Assembly: GCA_963920765.1 (NCBI GenBank)
Contig: OY987242.1
Location: forward strand, 8,024,789 to 8,088,788
Source of the DNA: Ulota crispa
Lineage: Eukaryota > Streptophyta > Bryopsida > Orthotrichales > Orthotrichaceae
Reading direction: 5' to 3'
Length of the DNA: 64,000 bases
The notes beneath the pieces were generated by a model. That model ran no database searches, had not been told where the DNA came from, and was given only the letters and a program-made list of their open reading frames with translations. Of this stretch, positions 1 through 11,589 are shown one piece after another. A program made the position numbers and the translations under genes. Each line of letters opens with the position of its first letter. The stretch's first letter is position 1.

Positions 1-479
1 CACAACTTCACTAATTCAACAAAATTTTATATAAAAAGTACAACATTTTGTTGTTTTAAATACCAAAATTTCTTTACAAACAAATATAAATGATGCTCCT
101 CAATTCTTTGAAGAAATCATAAATGTCCCTTAAGGATTAAAAGTACCAAAAATATCTTTGTGTTACATGATAACCAAGTGTAGAGTTTAATGCAAATTCT
201 TACAAGAAACCAAAGGTGATATTTACATTTCAAATAACACAAGGATATATTTAACATTTCAAAATAGAAGGGCTTTTTTACTAATTTTCCAAAATAATAT
301 GAGTATAATTGATATTCCTACAAAAAATAAGGACTATTTTTTATGTTTCACATATTTTCGGCATAAACTTGGTATTTTGAAAGACTTAAAGGGTATTTTT
401 AGTAATTTTCCTTCTATTACTAACCAAATGAATTAAAAAAAAACAATCTTATAAAATATTTTTATAAGCTTTAAAAGAT

Positions 480-892
480 GGGAATTGATATGTGTACCAC
501 ACTCTTCCAATTACTATACCACACCACGGGGTAAATTTTAGATTTCTACCATCAAAAAGCTGAATTTGAGAATTTTGAATTCAGATTTGGACTTAGAGAC
601 CATGGTATTGTCTAAAACCATAAAAAAAGTTGCAATTCAACAACACCCAATGAAAATGTGTAGTTAGGGAGAAAATTGTTAATTTTACTTTTGTTTGTAA
701 AAAAAGATAAGCTCCCCCCATTGGGTGTTGTTGAATTGCAATTGTTTTTATGGTCTTAGACAATACCATGGTCTCTAAGTCCAAATTTGAATTCAAAATT
801 CTCAAACTCAAATTTTTGATGGTAAAAATCTAAAATTTACTCCAAGAGTGTGGTACAATAGTTCAAAGGGTGTGGTTCACATATTAATGCCC
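480..892. mobile_element. Fold-back MITE nested in CACTA copy A, Mutator-like duplication
   Basis: The two arms are long imperfect inverted repeats around a short loop near 660-715. The left end is GGGAATTGATATGTGTACCA and the right end is its near complement. Flanking nine-base sequences TTAAAAGAT (471-479) and TTACAAAAT (893-901) agree at seven of nine positions, which fits a nine-base target duplication. The same insertion sits at the same place in CACTA copy B. There is no coding capacity. Confidence 0.7.
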
Positions 893-1404
893 TTACAAAA
901 TATCCAAAACTATTCAAAAGTCAATAGAATTTGGATTTTATAATTGCAAGGATTTAATTTTGTAACTTTTCACGACTTCATGTTATTTGAATCTATCAAA
1001 CTATGGAGGCTATTTTAACAAAATAAGGTTCTTTTTACAAAAAAACTAACACTAAATAATATTTATTAATGAAGCCAACCTTTGTCTGCAACAATCCTTA
1101 TGAGATTTGTGAATTCCAAAAAAAATTTATAAACAAAATCAAAAGGATGGAAATAAACAATTTATTTAAAATTTCTAAACACCTTCTCTGATTTTAGCTC
1201 ATAACTTTTGATAAAAAGATTGAAATCCAAAAAAAATTGTTGGAGGTGAAAGTAAAATACATTTACCAACTTTTCTTAGTTCTAAGTTATTTGAAAAAAA
1301 GTCCTTTAATAGGCGGAAATAGCCTCCAAAGTCTACTGCATTACTAAAGACATGAACATTTGATGTACAAATAGAATTAAGATACCAATGCATGCATGTG
1401 CATT

Positions 1405-1505
1405 TGCACATTCTCTAGTGGTTTTGAGAATGTGTTAAGGTTGTGGAGTGTGAGAGGAGAGGTGGACGGTTCAAACCCCGCTACCGGCAGCTGCCCAAAA
1501 AGTTT
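1405..1505 (+). other. tRNA-like segment with a perfect Pol III B box
   Basis: GGTTCAAACCC at 1468-1478 matches the B-box consensus exactly. AGTGG at about 1417-1421 resembles the end of an A box at suitable distance. A short hairpin (GGCAGCTGCCC-type) follows at 1486-1519. No tRNA cloverleaf can be folded, so this is a tRNA-derived or SINE-like relic within the CACTA element, not a tRNA gene. Confidence 0.35.
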
Positions 1506-1769
1506 GGGCAGCTGCCCATCCCCCTAAAAAGTTCACATTTTCTTAAAATAATAACAAATTCTATGAAAAAAAAATTTAAAAATGAAAAGAAATAGAATTG
1601 AACAACATAAAATAAGTAATAGAAATCAACAACAAATTAACAAAAAACTGTAAATAATCAACAAAAAATCAACAGAAAAGTACCCAAATCAACTTGACCA
1701 AATTCACAGAAAAAATCAACAGTTTTTGGTTGAAATTCTGTTGATTTTGTGCTGAATTTTCTACTAGTG

Positions 1770-3018
1770 TAAGTAGTGCTAGTTAATGGAGGAGAATACT
1801 AAGCAGGCATGTGGAGTAAAATTTACTAGAATTTCTAAGCTGCCATGTTTTCAATTTTAGTAGTTACAAAAAAACCCCAAAAAATAAAACAGAAAAGGCC
1901 ATTTTTGCTTTATTCAAGACACTTGGATTGATGAAATTGCTTTCTTGGGGAAGTTTGTTTTCCTTCTCCAATGTTTGACCAAAGGATGCCCACTTTGAGA
2001 GCATGTGGAAGGCAAAGAATTCACAATTTCCTAAAACCCTTCTACAGATCCACGTATTGCTCTATGATGAACAACTTTCCTTATTTGTGACATGAGATTT
2101 GCTTTTTTGGACCCAAAATAGTACTAAAAACCCCCCAAAATGGCCAAGGTAGACACCTATTTGGGGGCTGTTTAAAAATAGTAAAATAATTTTAAAAATA
2201 TTGCAATTACTACTAAAGGTATGTAACTATGATATGTACCTTCTTCTGAAATTTCAGCTCAAAAGAACTTGTTGAGCAAAAGTTACAAGCCAAAAAGCAC
2301 CCCAAAGAGTGCAAGGAGACACAAAATAGTACAAGTGTTTCTTGCAATCACCCTTAATCCCTCATGGAGAAGTTTTTTGGAGCTTTATAATGGGATAGAG
2401 GGAGTATCATTTATTAGATCTTTCCAAATCTAATGGCCAAGATCTTGTTGGTTTTTGATTATTTTGTGAAAAAAATTAACGACCTCTCAACCATAATTTG
2501 GGTCTCCATTTTTGCTTGACCCACATTTTTCTTAAGAGGTTGTCATTTTGGATGAAGAGTGATGTCATGGGGATGAGGGACTTTGGAATCTAGCCTCTAA
2601 TGTGAAAAGTTGAAAAGCCATACGCTTAATTTCTTGCAATGTAATTGGTGGAAATTGTTTGCCTATTGACCTTTGGCCATAGTGTGAAGTTGTCCCAAGC
2701 TCAATTAGCAGAAGCATAAAACCTTGGATTTGGAGGCAAGCGCCAGGGCTTGTCAGACATGCCACGCACAAGAAGCAATCCAGGTTCATCTTCCTTTTTT
2801 TTCTTTCAAGACTTGAGGTCAAAGTTTTAGAATTTCACTTAAGTTAACGTTGAAATGTTAAGAATTTTACCATGGTAAGTTAAATTTGGAAAGTTTGAAT
2901 TCACATTTGGATTCAAAAACCCTCAATTAGCCTACCAAGGCTAAGTTGGGTAAAAATGAACAACTTCACAACATGGGCAATTTTTTTCTATTTTTCTTGT
3001 TGGAAAAAATTATGTAGG
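1770..3018. other. AT-rich intergenic tract, no gene recognised
   Basis: No recognisable reading frame, RNA gene or complete mobile element. A piece around 2870-2930 resembles one arm of the fold-back MITE family (wording like that at 10620 and 39830). Confidence 0.5.
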
Positions 3019-3160
3019 CCTTAGAAGAAATCTTGCAATATACAACTGGTTCACCACAATTGCAAATGTCCTAAACGACTGTAATTGAGTCATTGTATAG
3101 TTGTTTAGGACATTGCAGTTATCGTGAACCAGCCGTTTAGGACAACTTTTTCTTCTAGTG
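3019..3160. mobile_element. 142-bp CACTA-type MITE with AGG target duplication
   Basis: The right end TTTCTTCTAGTG and mutated left end CCTTAGAAGAAA are inverted repeats of the CACTAGAAGAAA terminus also seen at 37659 and 44087. Exact three-base duplications AGG flank it (3016-3018 and 3161-3163), the CACTA superfamily duplication length. Internal sequence is about the same as the copy at 44087-44235. Confidence 0.75.
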
Positions 3161-3163
3161 AGG

Positions 3164-5760
3164 TTTTCTAAACTAGGATCTATCTGAAAGGAAAAGAGGG
3201 GATTCAAAAAAGATAGTAAGCTAGTCTTGTGGTTATTAAATACTTGACTCTAGATTGCTTCTAGTGCATAACATTGAACACAAATCTGCATCTACTCTCC
3301 AAAAAGTGCAAGAATATGAATTCTTTTTTTCTATTGGATATAAGCCCTATTTTTGGAGGATGATTGGATGTGAACCCTAATTAAGTTCACTTCCACATTA
3401 ATATGCTTTTTTTTTGTAGCTAGAAACTATATATATATATTAATTTAGGTTTGAATTTCAAACAACATATAAACTATGATTTGATTGGATGCATCACATC
3501 AACTCATAATACAAATCTACTAGAAATAAGTCATTTGCAACTTAGAATCACTTAACACTTTAAAGACCACACACATTTTCACAAATCCACCAAGAAACAA
3601 GGGTAGTAAACAAAAATGTGTAGTCGAATCAAATGTGGACTTTGTTTGCATAATCCAACCGTACAAATGGAAAGAACACCTTCTTTACTATAAACCATCA
3701 AAATTTCAACGAGATCTACCATGGGAGGTGAAATTTTATAATGATTAAGTGAGCTACAAGTGGAAAATCTCTAGTTTTCAAGTTTGTGTGGTTTTGGATC
3801 TTACTGCTTCATACAAGTTTTGCTCAAGAAGAGCTTTATATTTCTAGAAAGTAAGCTTTCTCATCTTTCCAATAAGATTAGTTTCACACAAAATGGATAA
3901 AAATATCAATCTCAAAGTGTAGCTAAGTGGACAAAAATGGTAAAAAAACCCACTTTATTTGCTATCCCAAAACAAGTCTACAAGAAATTTGATAAATGCT
4001 ATGGAAAATCCAATTGGTGAAAACAATCAAGAATTGGCCTCAAATGTAAGATGACAAATTTTAAAGAAGAAATGATAGCACAATTTTAGTAGATCTTCAA
4101 ATACTACAATTGTACTACTACCATATAGAGAAACAATACAAGCGTATTTCTTAAGCAATTTGAATTTTTTTAAGACCGCACCATTGAAATGTGGCATTCT
4201 TTTTGGATTTTTGATGTATTGTGTTGTTGCTTTGATCCATCTTTGACCAAATATGGATATGTATTTTGAGGCCATGCCGTATAAACACCATTATTTATCA
4301 ACTCATATACCCAATTCCATTGTTATTTTTTTGGTTGGATTCAAAATTATTGTGACCACAAGCGTTCTTCAAGAACTGTTTCCAAATTGTTGAGCGATTT
4401 TACTCTATAGGTCAAAAACCACCCTATTGAACCAAAATATGGTTTGGTGGTCTCTAAAGGGTTAACCCCAAAATGTTTGAGGCACCCAATTGGTGTCTAG
4501 GAAACTTTGAACCTTGTTGTAGGTAAAAAAAAATTGGAGAAGTTGCGGTTTGAAATCAACTTCAATGTCCGCTTTGAATTTTCTCCATATCACATTCCAG
4601 TTGTTTTTTGTGGAAGCTAAACTGCAAGCATGTCTCTTGCACATCAAAAAGTGTGATGAATAGTGTCACTAAAGAGCTTATGACAAGCTGCCACATTGGA
4701 AAGATGGCTAGCAAGTTGAGAATAAAGTGAAGATTTCCCTTGGGCACAACCATGGGCAATGAGGGCCCTTTTATTAAAGTTTTATCATTTAACATAATCT
4801 AAATGTATTTTTGCTGCTAATTTCACTTGAATTGTTTTATTATACAAATTAGAGTTTATTCACCATTGGAATTTTTTCATTCAAAATGTTTTTTTGGTCA
4901 ATTATTGGAGCTAAAACATTTTTTGTAATAGGTGGTAGCTCTTTCACAATTACATTGCCTTGCACACTCATTTGTGAAATTGTGATCATGGACTTGGAAG
5001 GGGAGTCATTAGTTTTGGAGTAACAACAACAAGTACTAAATCATCACAAGAGTGTACCCTTCTCCATCCAAGGCATAATATGAGTGGGATGTCCTCGTTT
5101 AATTTACATATCCAAAGAACAGGCAGAGGCCGGGTTTGATTTGAAATTAAGACAACATTCACAAAAAAAATTCAAAAGTCAAAGCCGGCAAATAAGCCTA
5201 CAACACATCATTGCTTGAACGTGTCAAACGCACACAACTGAGACCTTTGTTTACCCTTTTGCCATTGCGAATTTGTCGATCATGGCAACATGATCGCTAC
5301 AAACATATGACAGCAAATAAAATCAAACAATACCTAAGTAAACTCTAAACCACTTTAGATTGCAATTTTGAAATCAACAAGCTTGAAATTTGGACCAACG
5401 TCAATTGAGGTAATCAACTTAAAATAATTTGCTATAACACCATGTAATACCTCAGATATCCAATCCACCTCAACTACGGAGATTGAAACCTTGTACTCTC
5501 AAAAAAAAACTCAGAATGTCATGTAAGAGCCATGAAAGCACCACCTCTTCACACTTATTCTTGTTGCTTGAACTAACATGAAGGCAACCTTTAATAAAAT
5601 AAATAAGATGAAGAAAAGAATCATATTTTGTATCAATGAAAATGTACAATCACTACCTATCGCATGCTTCTTGTTTCAACCTGAGCAACCGAAAGTTACC
5701 CTCGTTATCATTAATTTCCCTTGAACGTTATTCAGCACAATTGAATCAACGAGGTAAATA
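3164..5760. other. AT-rich intergenic tract, no gene recognised
   Basis: No supported coding sequence. CTAAAGGG-TTAA-CCCC at 4456-4468 looks like abutting ends of TTAA-type elements but no partner end was found. From about 5450 composition becomes more balanced as the 3' end of the B3 gene is approached; its 3' untranslated region must lie just below 5761. Confidence 0.45.
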
Positions 5761-8658
5761 TCATGATATCTCAGAAAAAGGCAGCAATATACTGTTGTCG
5801 GTATTGGTGGTCCGACTGCTGAGTTCATCTCCTGTGGCGATGGTGGTGGTAGCGGTGGCGGTGGTCATGATGGGCAGTGGCTCCAAAGCAGAGATCTCCA
5901 AGTTTGAACCCACAAGCACGGATTCCAAATTGCCGGACCTGTTTATCTTCTGACCACAAACTACCTGGAATCGAAGCAGGTCACAGAAGATTCAGCACGT
6001 ACAAGTGAAACCATTACATAGCATTAAAAAACAACCCATCGTCATTTCTCCCAAATTACTATTTCTTCTCTTCCGCCCTCTTTAGTCCAGTATTGAAGCA
6101 GGCTATGTCCCCCTGTCCATGACAGTGTTTAGAATTCCCTGCGCAATGAAATTTGCTTGACATCGAAATTTCCATCTAATTATGGCAGTTCTTTAGAGAA
6201 AGTATAATCCTTTTACTTTATCAGACATAAAATTGTACAAGCAGGACAGAAATAGCGAGCAGTGAGTCTTTGACATATCCTTGAATTAAGGTTAGAAAAG
6301 AAATCCATTTCGAAAATTAGCACATGTCTTCGACACATTTCGAAACAAAACATTTCGGTCCACTTGATGTTACGGCGGAACAGAAGAAGACGTACATGAC
6401 TGACTCTTGTTGTTAAGGTAGATCACTAGGGAACTGAACCTTCACTTACATAAGTCAATTGTAACACTCTTGCTACTCCTGCTATAGACATGGTTTCCAA
6501 CAAAGTAAGCCTATTCCCAGGATTTCTAGACATGGTTTCCAGCAACGGTAGACTATTCCCAGAATTTCTAAACAGGGTTTAGCGAGAAGGCAAGATACGA
6601 CGGGATTCGGTTTTTTTTTTTTTTTTTTTTTTTCAATTAACACTATGGGAACGGAATGTACACATGGTAAGGAATTAAAAAACATCATATCCAGAAAACG
6701 TACGAGCTTTTTACAACCATCTTCATACACGACAAGCATGTCATGTTCCTTCAAGCTATGATATTTGATGAATTCTCCTGCAACGGTCATAAACGCCTCA
6801 GAAGATATTGAACACTCTGTTCTCATCATGTATGACTGTTGCCGTACATTGGAGCTAATCACATATACGGAAGTGAGTGGAGCTAGTTCCTATTTTTTTG
6901 TAAATATAATGGGAAGAAAGGTAGAAAAGTTGCTAGCCTGCACATACCCGTATTTTCAAACACGTACATCCTGCTCTTATTGTTGATCCAGTACCTGTCG
7001 CACCCAGTTGCAGGAAAGAGATTAGTGCTTGTCAGCATCCCTTACAGACCTTCTTTTTGCCATTAAAAGTAATCAAATGCTAGTGTACGAGTTCTGCTGT
7101 ACACTACAGTCTTCGCTTGTTCTAGACCCAAAAAAAAAGGGTCCAGTAAATTGGACGTACTTGAATCGAAAGTACCAACGCTTTGAGGCCGTGTAATCTT
7201 CGAACTCCAGCACTGTGCCCTCCTTGGAGTCCAATTGAGGGAGCAACCGACTTTCTGCATCTTTCTGCAAACATCGAAAACCACTAGATGTCAGTAAAAT
7301 ACACGGACTTCTCAGCAATCCCCCTAACATTCTGAACTAAGCTTATTGGTCGGATTGCTGGCCCTGTGTTCCAGTAAAAAAAAAACGTAGGGGGGCAATC
7401 TAAAAATATCTAACAAACTGGTGACCCTGACTGAATCAAGCCTGTTCTGATTCAAAGTTTGACAGGTGTACTTGTTAATGGATGACTCGACTTTGATCAA
7501 AATTTCGAACAGTAATTTTCTCGAAAACGGGGTTGTACAACTGAGATATCCTTCGGGATTTGGAACTAAACATATTCATCCATGCAGGTCTCGGTTCGAA
7601 TTTAGGCCCACGGAGTTATAACCTCAGTCAGGGTTTAGACATAAATTTGACACAGACAGGAGAGTGCAAACTGAACGACCCGAAGTTTCTTAAGTTTTCA
7701 CACATGCATCGACGAGCATCCTGTGACCAAGAAGGATTGTGCAAATAATAATAATAGTCATTCCTGCCTTGGGGATGATGATTCTGCCAAGCTCCCCTAC
7801 ATCAGACAAGGTGAGCGCTTTGCGGACGAGCAGCTTCAAAGGGTGAATCCATCCAAGATCACCCTACAAATTGCAAACCAAAGTCATCACCGATAGGAGT
7901 TAGCCCTAACTTGTGTACACGTCCAGTTTCAAGATTCAAAGGAAAGCTCAACTCCCAAAAATCTGAAACCCCATGAAAAAGCCAAAAGGACATAGCTGCC
8001 TCTGTCTTCCACGCACCTGAACATCCTGCTCGGGAATTCCTGATCGTTTCCGCTTGAGCTCCCTCGAGCTAGAACGCACCAGCTCACTGGATTTCAGCTT
8101 CTCCCCGGAGCTGTCAGCTTCCGCCGCGACAGGAGCAGTCTCTGTGAGAAGCGCGAGAGAATCGTGACCAAGAGAGGTCGTCCGCGTGGTCAAATTGGAG
8201 AAATTGTTGGACACGGTGCGAGCGATTTGCGACTCGAACATGGTTAGCTCTTCATCCAGCTTCAATTCCGAGCACGGCGCGCCGTCGAAGCGAGAGCAAA
8301 CGCGCGGCTGCTGCTGATAAGTGCCGGTCCATGCGGGACTTGCGACGCGATTCCAGCCCGGGCGATGCTGTATCACTCCAGGGTCGACACCACCACGACC
8401 GGTTCCCGGAACAGCCGCATCCATGGACTCGCCGCTACAGCTGCTGCTGCTGCTGCTCCAGACGCGGCCGACGCCTGCAATCCGGCACTCGGAGGTCCAT
8501 GACCAAGCGCCGCCCCCACGCCCCACGACCCGTCGCTGCTCGCATTGGCCGTCCATGGCTCCGCGCCGAGCAAACTGCTGCTCGGGAGGTGATTCGGATC
8601 CGGCCTGCGGGTACCGGAATCTGGAACGCGCGCTCGCGACGGCTTCAGCGCGCTCCAC
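5761..8658 (-). CDS. B3-domain transcription factor, ABI3/FUS3/LEC2 type
   Basis: Six exons on the minus strand join in frame to 388 residues: 8658-8017, 7863-7768, 7264-7161, 6994-6948, 6777-6704, 5964-5761. Exon 1 (214 residues) is Ser/Gly-rich and ends with a basic ELKRKRS stretch, a likely nuclear signal. The B3 DNA-binding domain lies at about 222-325: SDVGELGRIIIPK, then KDAESRL, WYFRFKYWINNKSRMYVF and ENTGEFI. The ENTGEF wording matches the ABI3/FUS3/LEC2 subfamily better than HSI2/VAL. The tail (322-388) is Thr/Ser-rich with no known domain. Family members bind RY elements (CATGCA) in the nucleus and control seed, embryo or desiccation programmes. No A1/B1/B2 ABI3 regions are evident. 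Intron 2 has a GC donor. The start is the least certain part: a second long frame opens at 8672. The B3 call is firm; the subgroup is inference. Confidence 0.85.
6487..6570. repeat. Two-copy 42-bp tandem duplication in the last B3 intron
   Basis: Two adjacent 42-base units starting GACATGGTTTCCA, with the beginning of a third. It lies between exons 5 and 6 of the B3 gene and is followed by a 24-base T run near 6609-6632. It is non-coding. Confidence 0.7.
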
Positions 8659-9170
8659 GCATGGTCCGCCATGCGGTCATCCGCCTTCCTCGTCGCCCGT
8701 CCTAATAGCCTCTACAATTCGGCCATTCACCACCACATCCATAAACGTCCCAGGGTTGCAGCGCCGGCCAGCCTCATCGTGAGCTTCACATTTACACCGC
8801 GCCCTCCTGCGATCACGTCTCTGGAAAATGAAGCAGGACACGAAAGACTAACGCCACCGACCAAGCAAGTAATCACAGAGGAAGTGGAAAAGATCAGTGC
8901 GTTCTACTGTTTTTTTCTGAAGCAGGATGATGAGCAGCTGGAAATAATAAAAATCTAGAACGACATCTGGTCTGAAATTCGCGCAGTGCGCGGGAGGCAA
9001 GCTAAGCTGAGCTAGGTGGTACAAATTGTGAAGCAGCGATTGGAATTGTGGGTCGTGGTAAGTGGGGAGGTGGGGACGAGGAGAGAAAAAGATCAGTAGT
9101 GTTTCGTTGCTTATAAGCAGCATCAGCGATCAACGAGAGGCTGTCGCGTGCTCAGGCGGGATAGTGACTA
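8659..9170 (-). promoter_or_regulatory. Probable 5' leader and promoter region of the B3 gene
   Basis: GC-rich sequence directly upstream of the B3 start. Open frames on both strands here have no recognisable domain and look like composition artefacts. No TATA box or specific factor site could be assigned with confidence. Confidence 0.35.
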
Positions 9171-9429
9171 GTGACTAGAGACGTAGAGTCCCCCCCCCCC
9201 CGGTCTCCCTCCCCCTTCGGCCTTGCCCTGTCATCCTGTGTGCTGCCGTGGGGCCCAGGAAAATATCCTGGCTTTAGGGCAAACAGGGCAAAGCTTTACC
9301 CACACTTTCCTGTTTGCCAGGCTTTTCAGGCCTTTATGACCTCCCCCGAAGCATCAGTTTGGCTCCCATTCCCGCGCTATTTCGGGTTTGGAAGGACAAT
9401 CAACGGGATTGGCTTGTCTGAAACTTAAG

Positions 9430-9431
<2 letters not shown>

Positions 9432-9482
<51 letters not shown>
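9432..9482. repeat. (TA)n microsatellite
   Basis: About 25 uninterrupted TA dinucleotides, followed by TATG variants to 9498. Confidence 0.95.
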
Positions 9483-9489
<7 letters not shown>

Positions 9490-9499
9490 GTATATATGA

Positions 9500-10599
9500 C
9501 ATTTGTTTGTGTCAGGGTAGAGCAGGATTTTTTTTGGTATTTGTCAAGGTAGAGCGACTCGCACCCTATACTGCACACTAGTAAGGAAAAGTTAGTTAAA
9601 ATTAGAAAGACTAAATGATGTGTGGATGTTCATTAAGAAATTTTACTAATATAAGCTACTTTCATCCAAAATGTGGCTAACCAGGTGTTTGCTTAAGGAA
9701 GGCTTTGCCAATTTCATCCACTTTTTTCACCAAATTTCTTAGTGTATTGGGAGTCAACGTGATTTTCAGGTAAGATTTTGGCAAAGTTTTGCTAATACAA
9801 CAAACGTTGGGGTAGAGCGACCCACACCCCAGGATGCAGGCAGGTAAGGAAAATTTGTTTACAATTGGAAGTTTGGAACTAAAGTAGTTAATTCTGAAAC
9901 TGACCATCTAAGGGCTCATCCCCTTTTTCATGGGTTTCCTTGCATGGGAGGACTTTTAGTTCATTTTTTAGATAAAGGTAAAGAGATGTGGAATGTAACG
10001 CAAGTCGTTTCATATTTTTTGAAGCATTTTTGAATTACTTATGAATTTTCAAAATGCATGTGTCATAGGTCTCTGTTTATGACCCTAGACCTTCCAAGAA
10101 CTGTTTGCTTGTAAGTTGTGAAAAGATTTGGGAAAGCAAGGAGAAGGATTGGCTCTTGCAACTAAAAACAAAAATTTTCTTTCATGCATTCAATGACTAT
10201 AAAAGGACGCTTTAAGAACCACCTCATTTCCATTTCATTAGAGTCTACAAGGGCGGTTCAAAATGACCGAACAGTTTTAAAACCGACTACCTTAATGAAT
10301 GATATACAAAAATTCATCCAAAAAATTGCTAATATAAGTTACTTTCATCCCAAATCTAGCAAAGTGGGGTTTTACTCCAGAAAGGATCAAGTGATTTCAT
10401 CCAATTTTTCAAGCGGATTTCTTAGTGTAGTGATCGTCAGCAGACTTTTGGGGTACAATTTTAGGCAAACAAAAATCCAAGAAATTAAGCCCTAATCCCA
10501 ACCAAAAAAACACAATGTTCTTAATATTGACTCTTCTCCTTCTATAAATTCCAACCCTATAGTTGTATGCCATTTTAGAAGGACAGTTAGATTCATGTA
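9500..10599. repeat. Dispersed repeat tract, no gene
   Basis: Contains two diverged copies of a word set beginning CTAATATAAGCTACTTTCATCC (near 9645 and 10330; shown here in part). The stretch 9935-10240 is clearly related to 20880-21185. No protein can be supported. Confidence 0.5.
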
Positions 10600-10976
10600 G
10601 GGAATTGATATGAGCACACCAACAAGTTGAATTTGGAAAGCTTGAATTCAAATATGGATGTAGAGACCTTGATTTAATCTAGAACCACAAGGAGATTTTT
10701 GAGGAGGTTACAATTGAACACTAACACCTAGTGGAAAAGCTTAGCTAGGAGGCAAATTATTTACTTTTATCCTAGTTTGTAAAAAAAAACTAAGCTTTTC
10801 CATTGGGCATTGTTCAATTGTAACCTCCTTTGAGGTTTTAGATTAAATCAAGGTCTCTGAATCCAAATTTGAGTTCAAACTTTTCAAATTGAACTTGTTG
10901 ATGATAAATATTTAAAATTTATCCCCCTCCCTTGATTGGCATACATCAAACCCCGGGTGTGCACATATCAATTCCC
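10600..10976. mobile_element. 377-bp fold-back MITE with TTCATGTA duplication
   Basis: Ends GGGAATTGATATGAGCACAC and its complement. Long inverted arms surround a small loop near 10745-10790. An exact eight-base duplication TTCATGTA flanks it (10592-10599 and 10977-10984). The arms share wording with the fold-backs at 480, 13007 and 39685, so these are one family. Confidence 0.85.
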
Positions 10977-11059
10977 TTCATGTAAAAGGAAGTTCAAGAT
11001 ACTAAGTGGACCCATGGAGGTTGGGTGGGTTTTTTTTGGTTGTGTCCTAATGTCACCTC

Positions 11060-11423
11060 AATGATGCTCCTCATAATACTACTAAAATCAAAGTGACCTC
11101 TGTAACATCACATGTTGACCTCTATTATATCACATTTCCAAACTTTATGATATCACACTACTAATCATACTATTAAAATCACAAGGACCTCTCTAATATC
11201 ACATATTGCCCTTTGTAATATCAGATCTCTTATCTATATGATATTAGAGATACAAGCACATTGACCTTTGTAATATTGTATCTCCAATCTTTGGAATATT
11301 ATTACATAGATATTATTTGAAAACTCACTAAAAAATATGCTTCGCATTCTATCTAACATAGAAAAATCTTAATAAAATTCTAATGTTGAATGCATAGCGT
11401 AACAAGTGCCAACCGCTAGTTAA
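11060..11423. repeat. Dispersed repeat shared with 48285-48590
   Basis: Contains repeated TAATATCACAT-like words about every 30 bases and ends in CTAATG-TTGAATGCATAGC-like sequence that is also at 48548-48580. No coding capacity. Confidence 0.6.
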
Positions 11424-11589
11424 CCCTTAAAGGACAACACTAGTAGAAAACTCCGTCCAAAACAATAGAAAACCAACAATTTCTTATTGTTTTGGGCACT
11501 TGCCCACGCTAATTGACTAATTTAACAGAATTTTGTAAAAAATTAAATACATTCTATTGATTTGGACATCATTATCTAAATGAACAGAA

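Larger units (their letters stand above)
1..1769 (+). mobile_element. 3' part of a non-autonomous CACTA-type element (copy A)
   Basis: The window starts inside this element. It is collinear with 12432-14378 of the complete copy at 11438-14378, including the nested fold-back element, the tRNA-like segment and the 3' end. It ends in TTTTCTACTAGTG, the same 13-base terminus as the complete copy. The last 150 bases repeat AATCAACAGA-like words, as expected for subterminal transposase-binding repeats. Relative to copy B it lacks about 90 bases near position 150. No transposase reading frame is visible. Confidence 0.75.

Noticed and set aside
1468..1478. tRNA gene
   Set aside because: The B box is perfect but no acceptor, D or anticodon stems can be formed.
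8321..8958. Plus-strand open frames over the B3 first exon and its upstream region
   Set aside because: They lie antisense to the supported B3 exon or its leader, and are Pro/Arg/Ser-rich composition artefacts without motifs.
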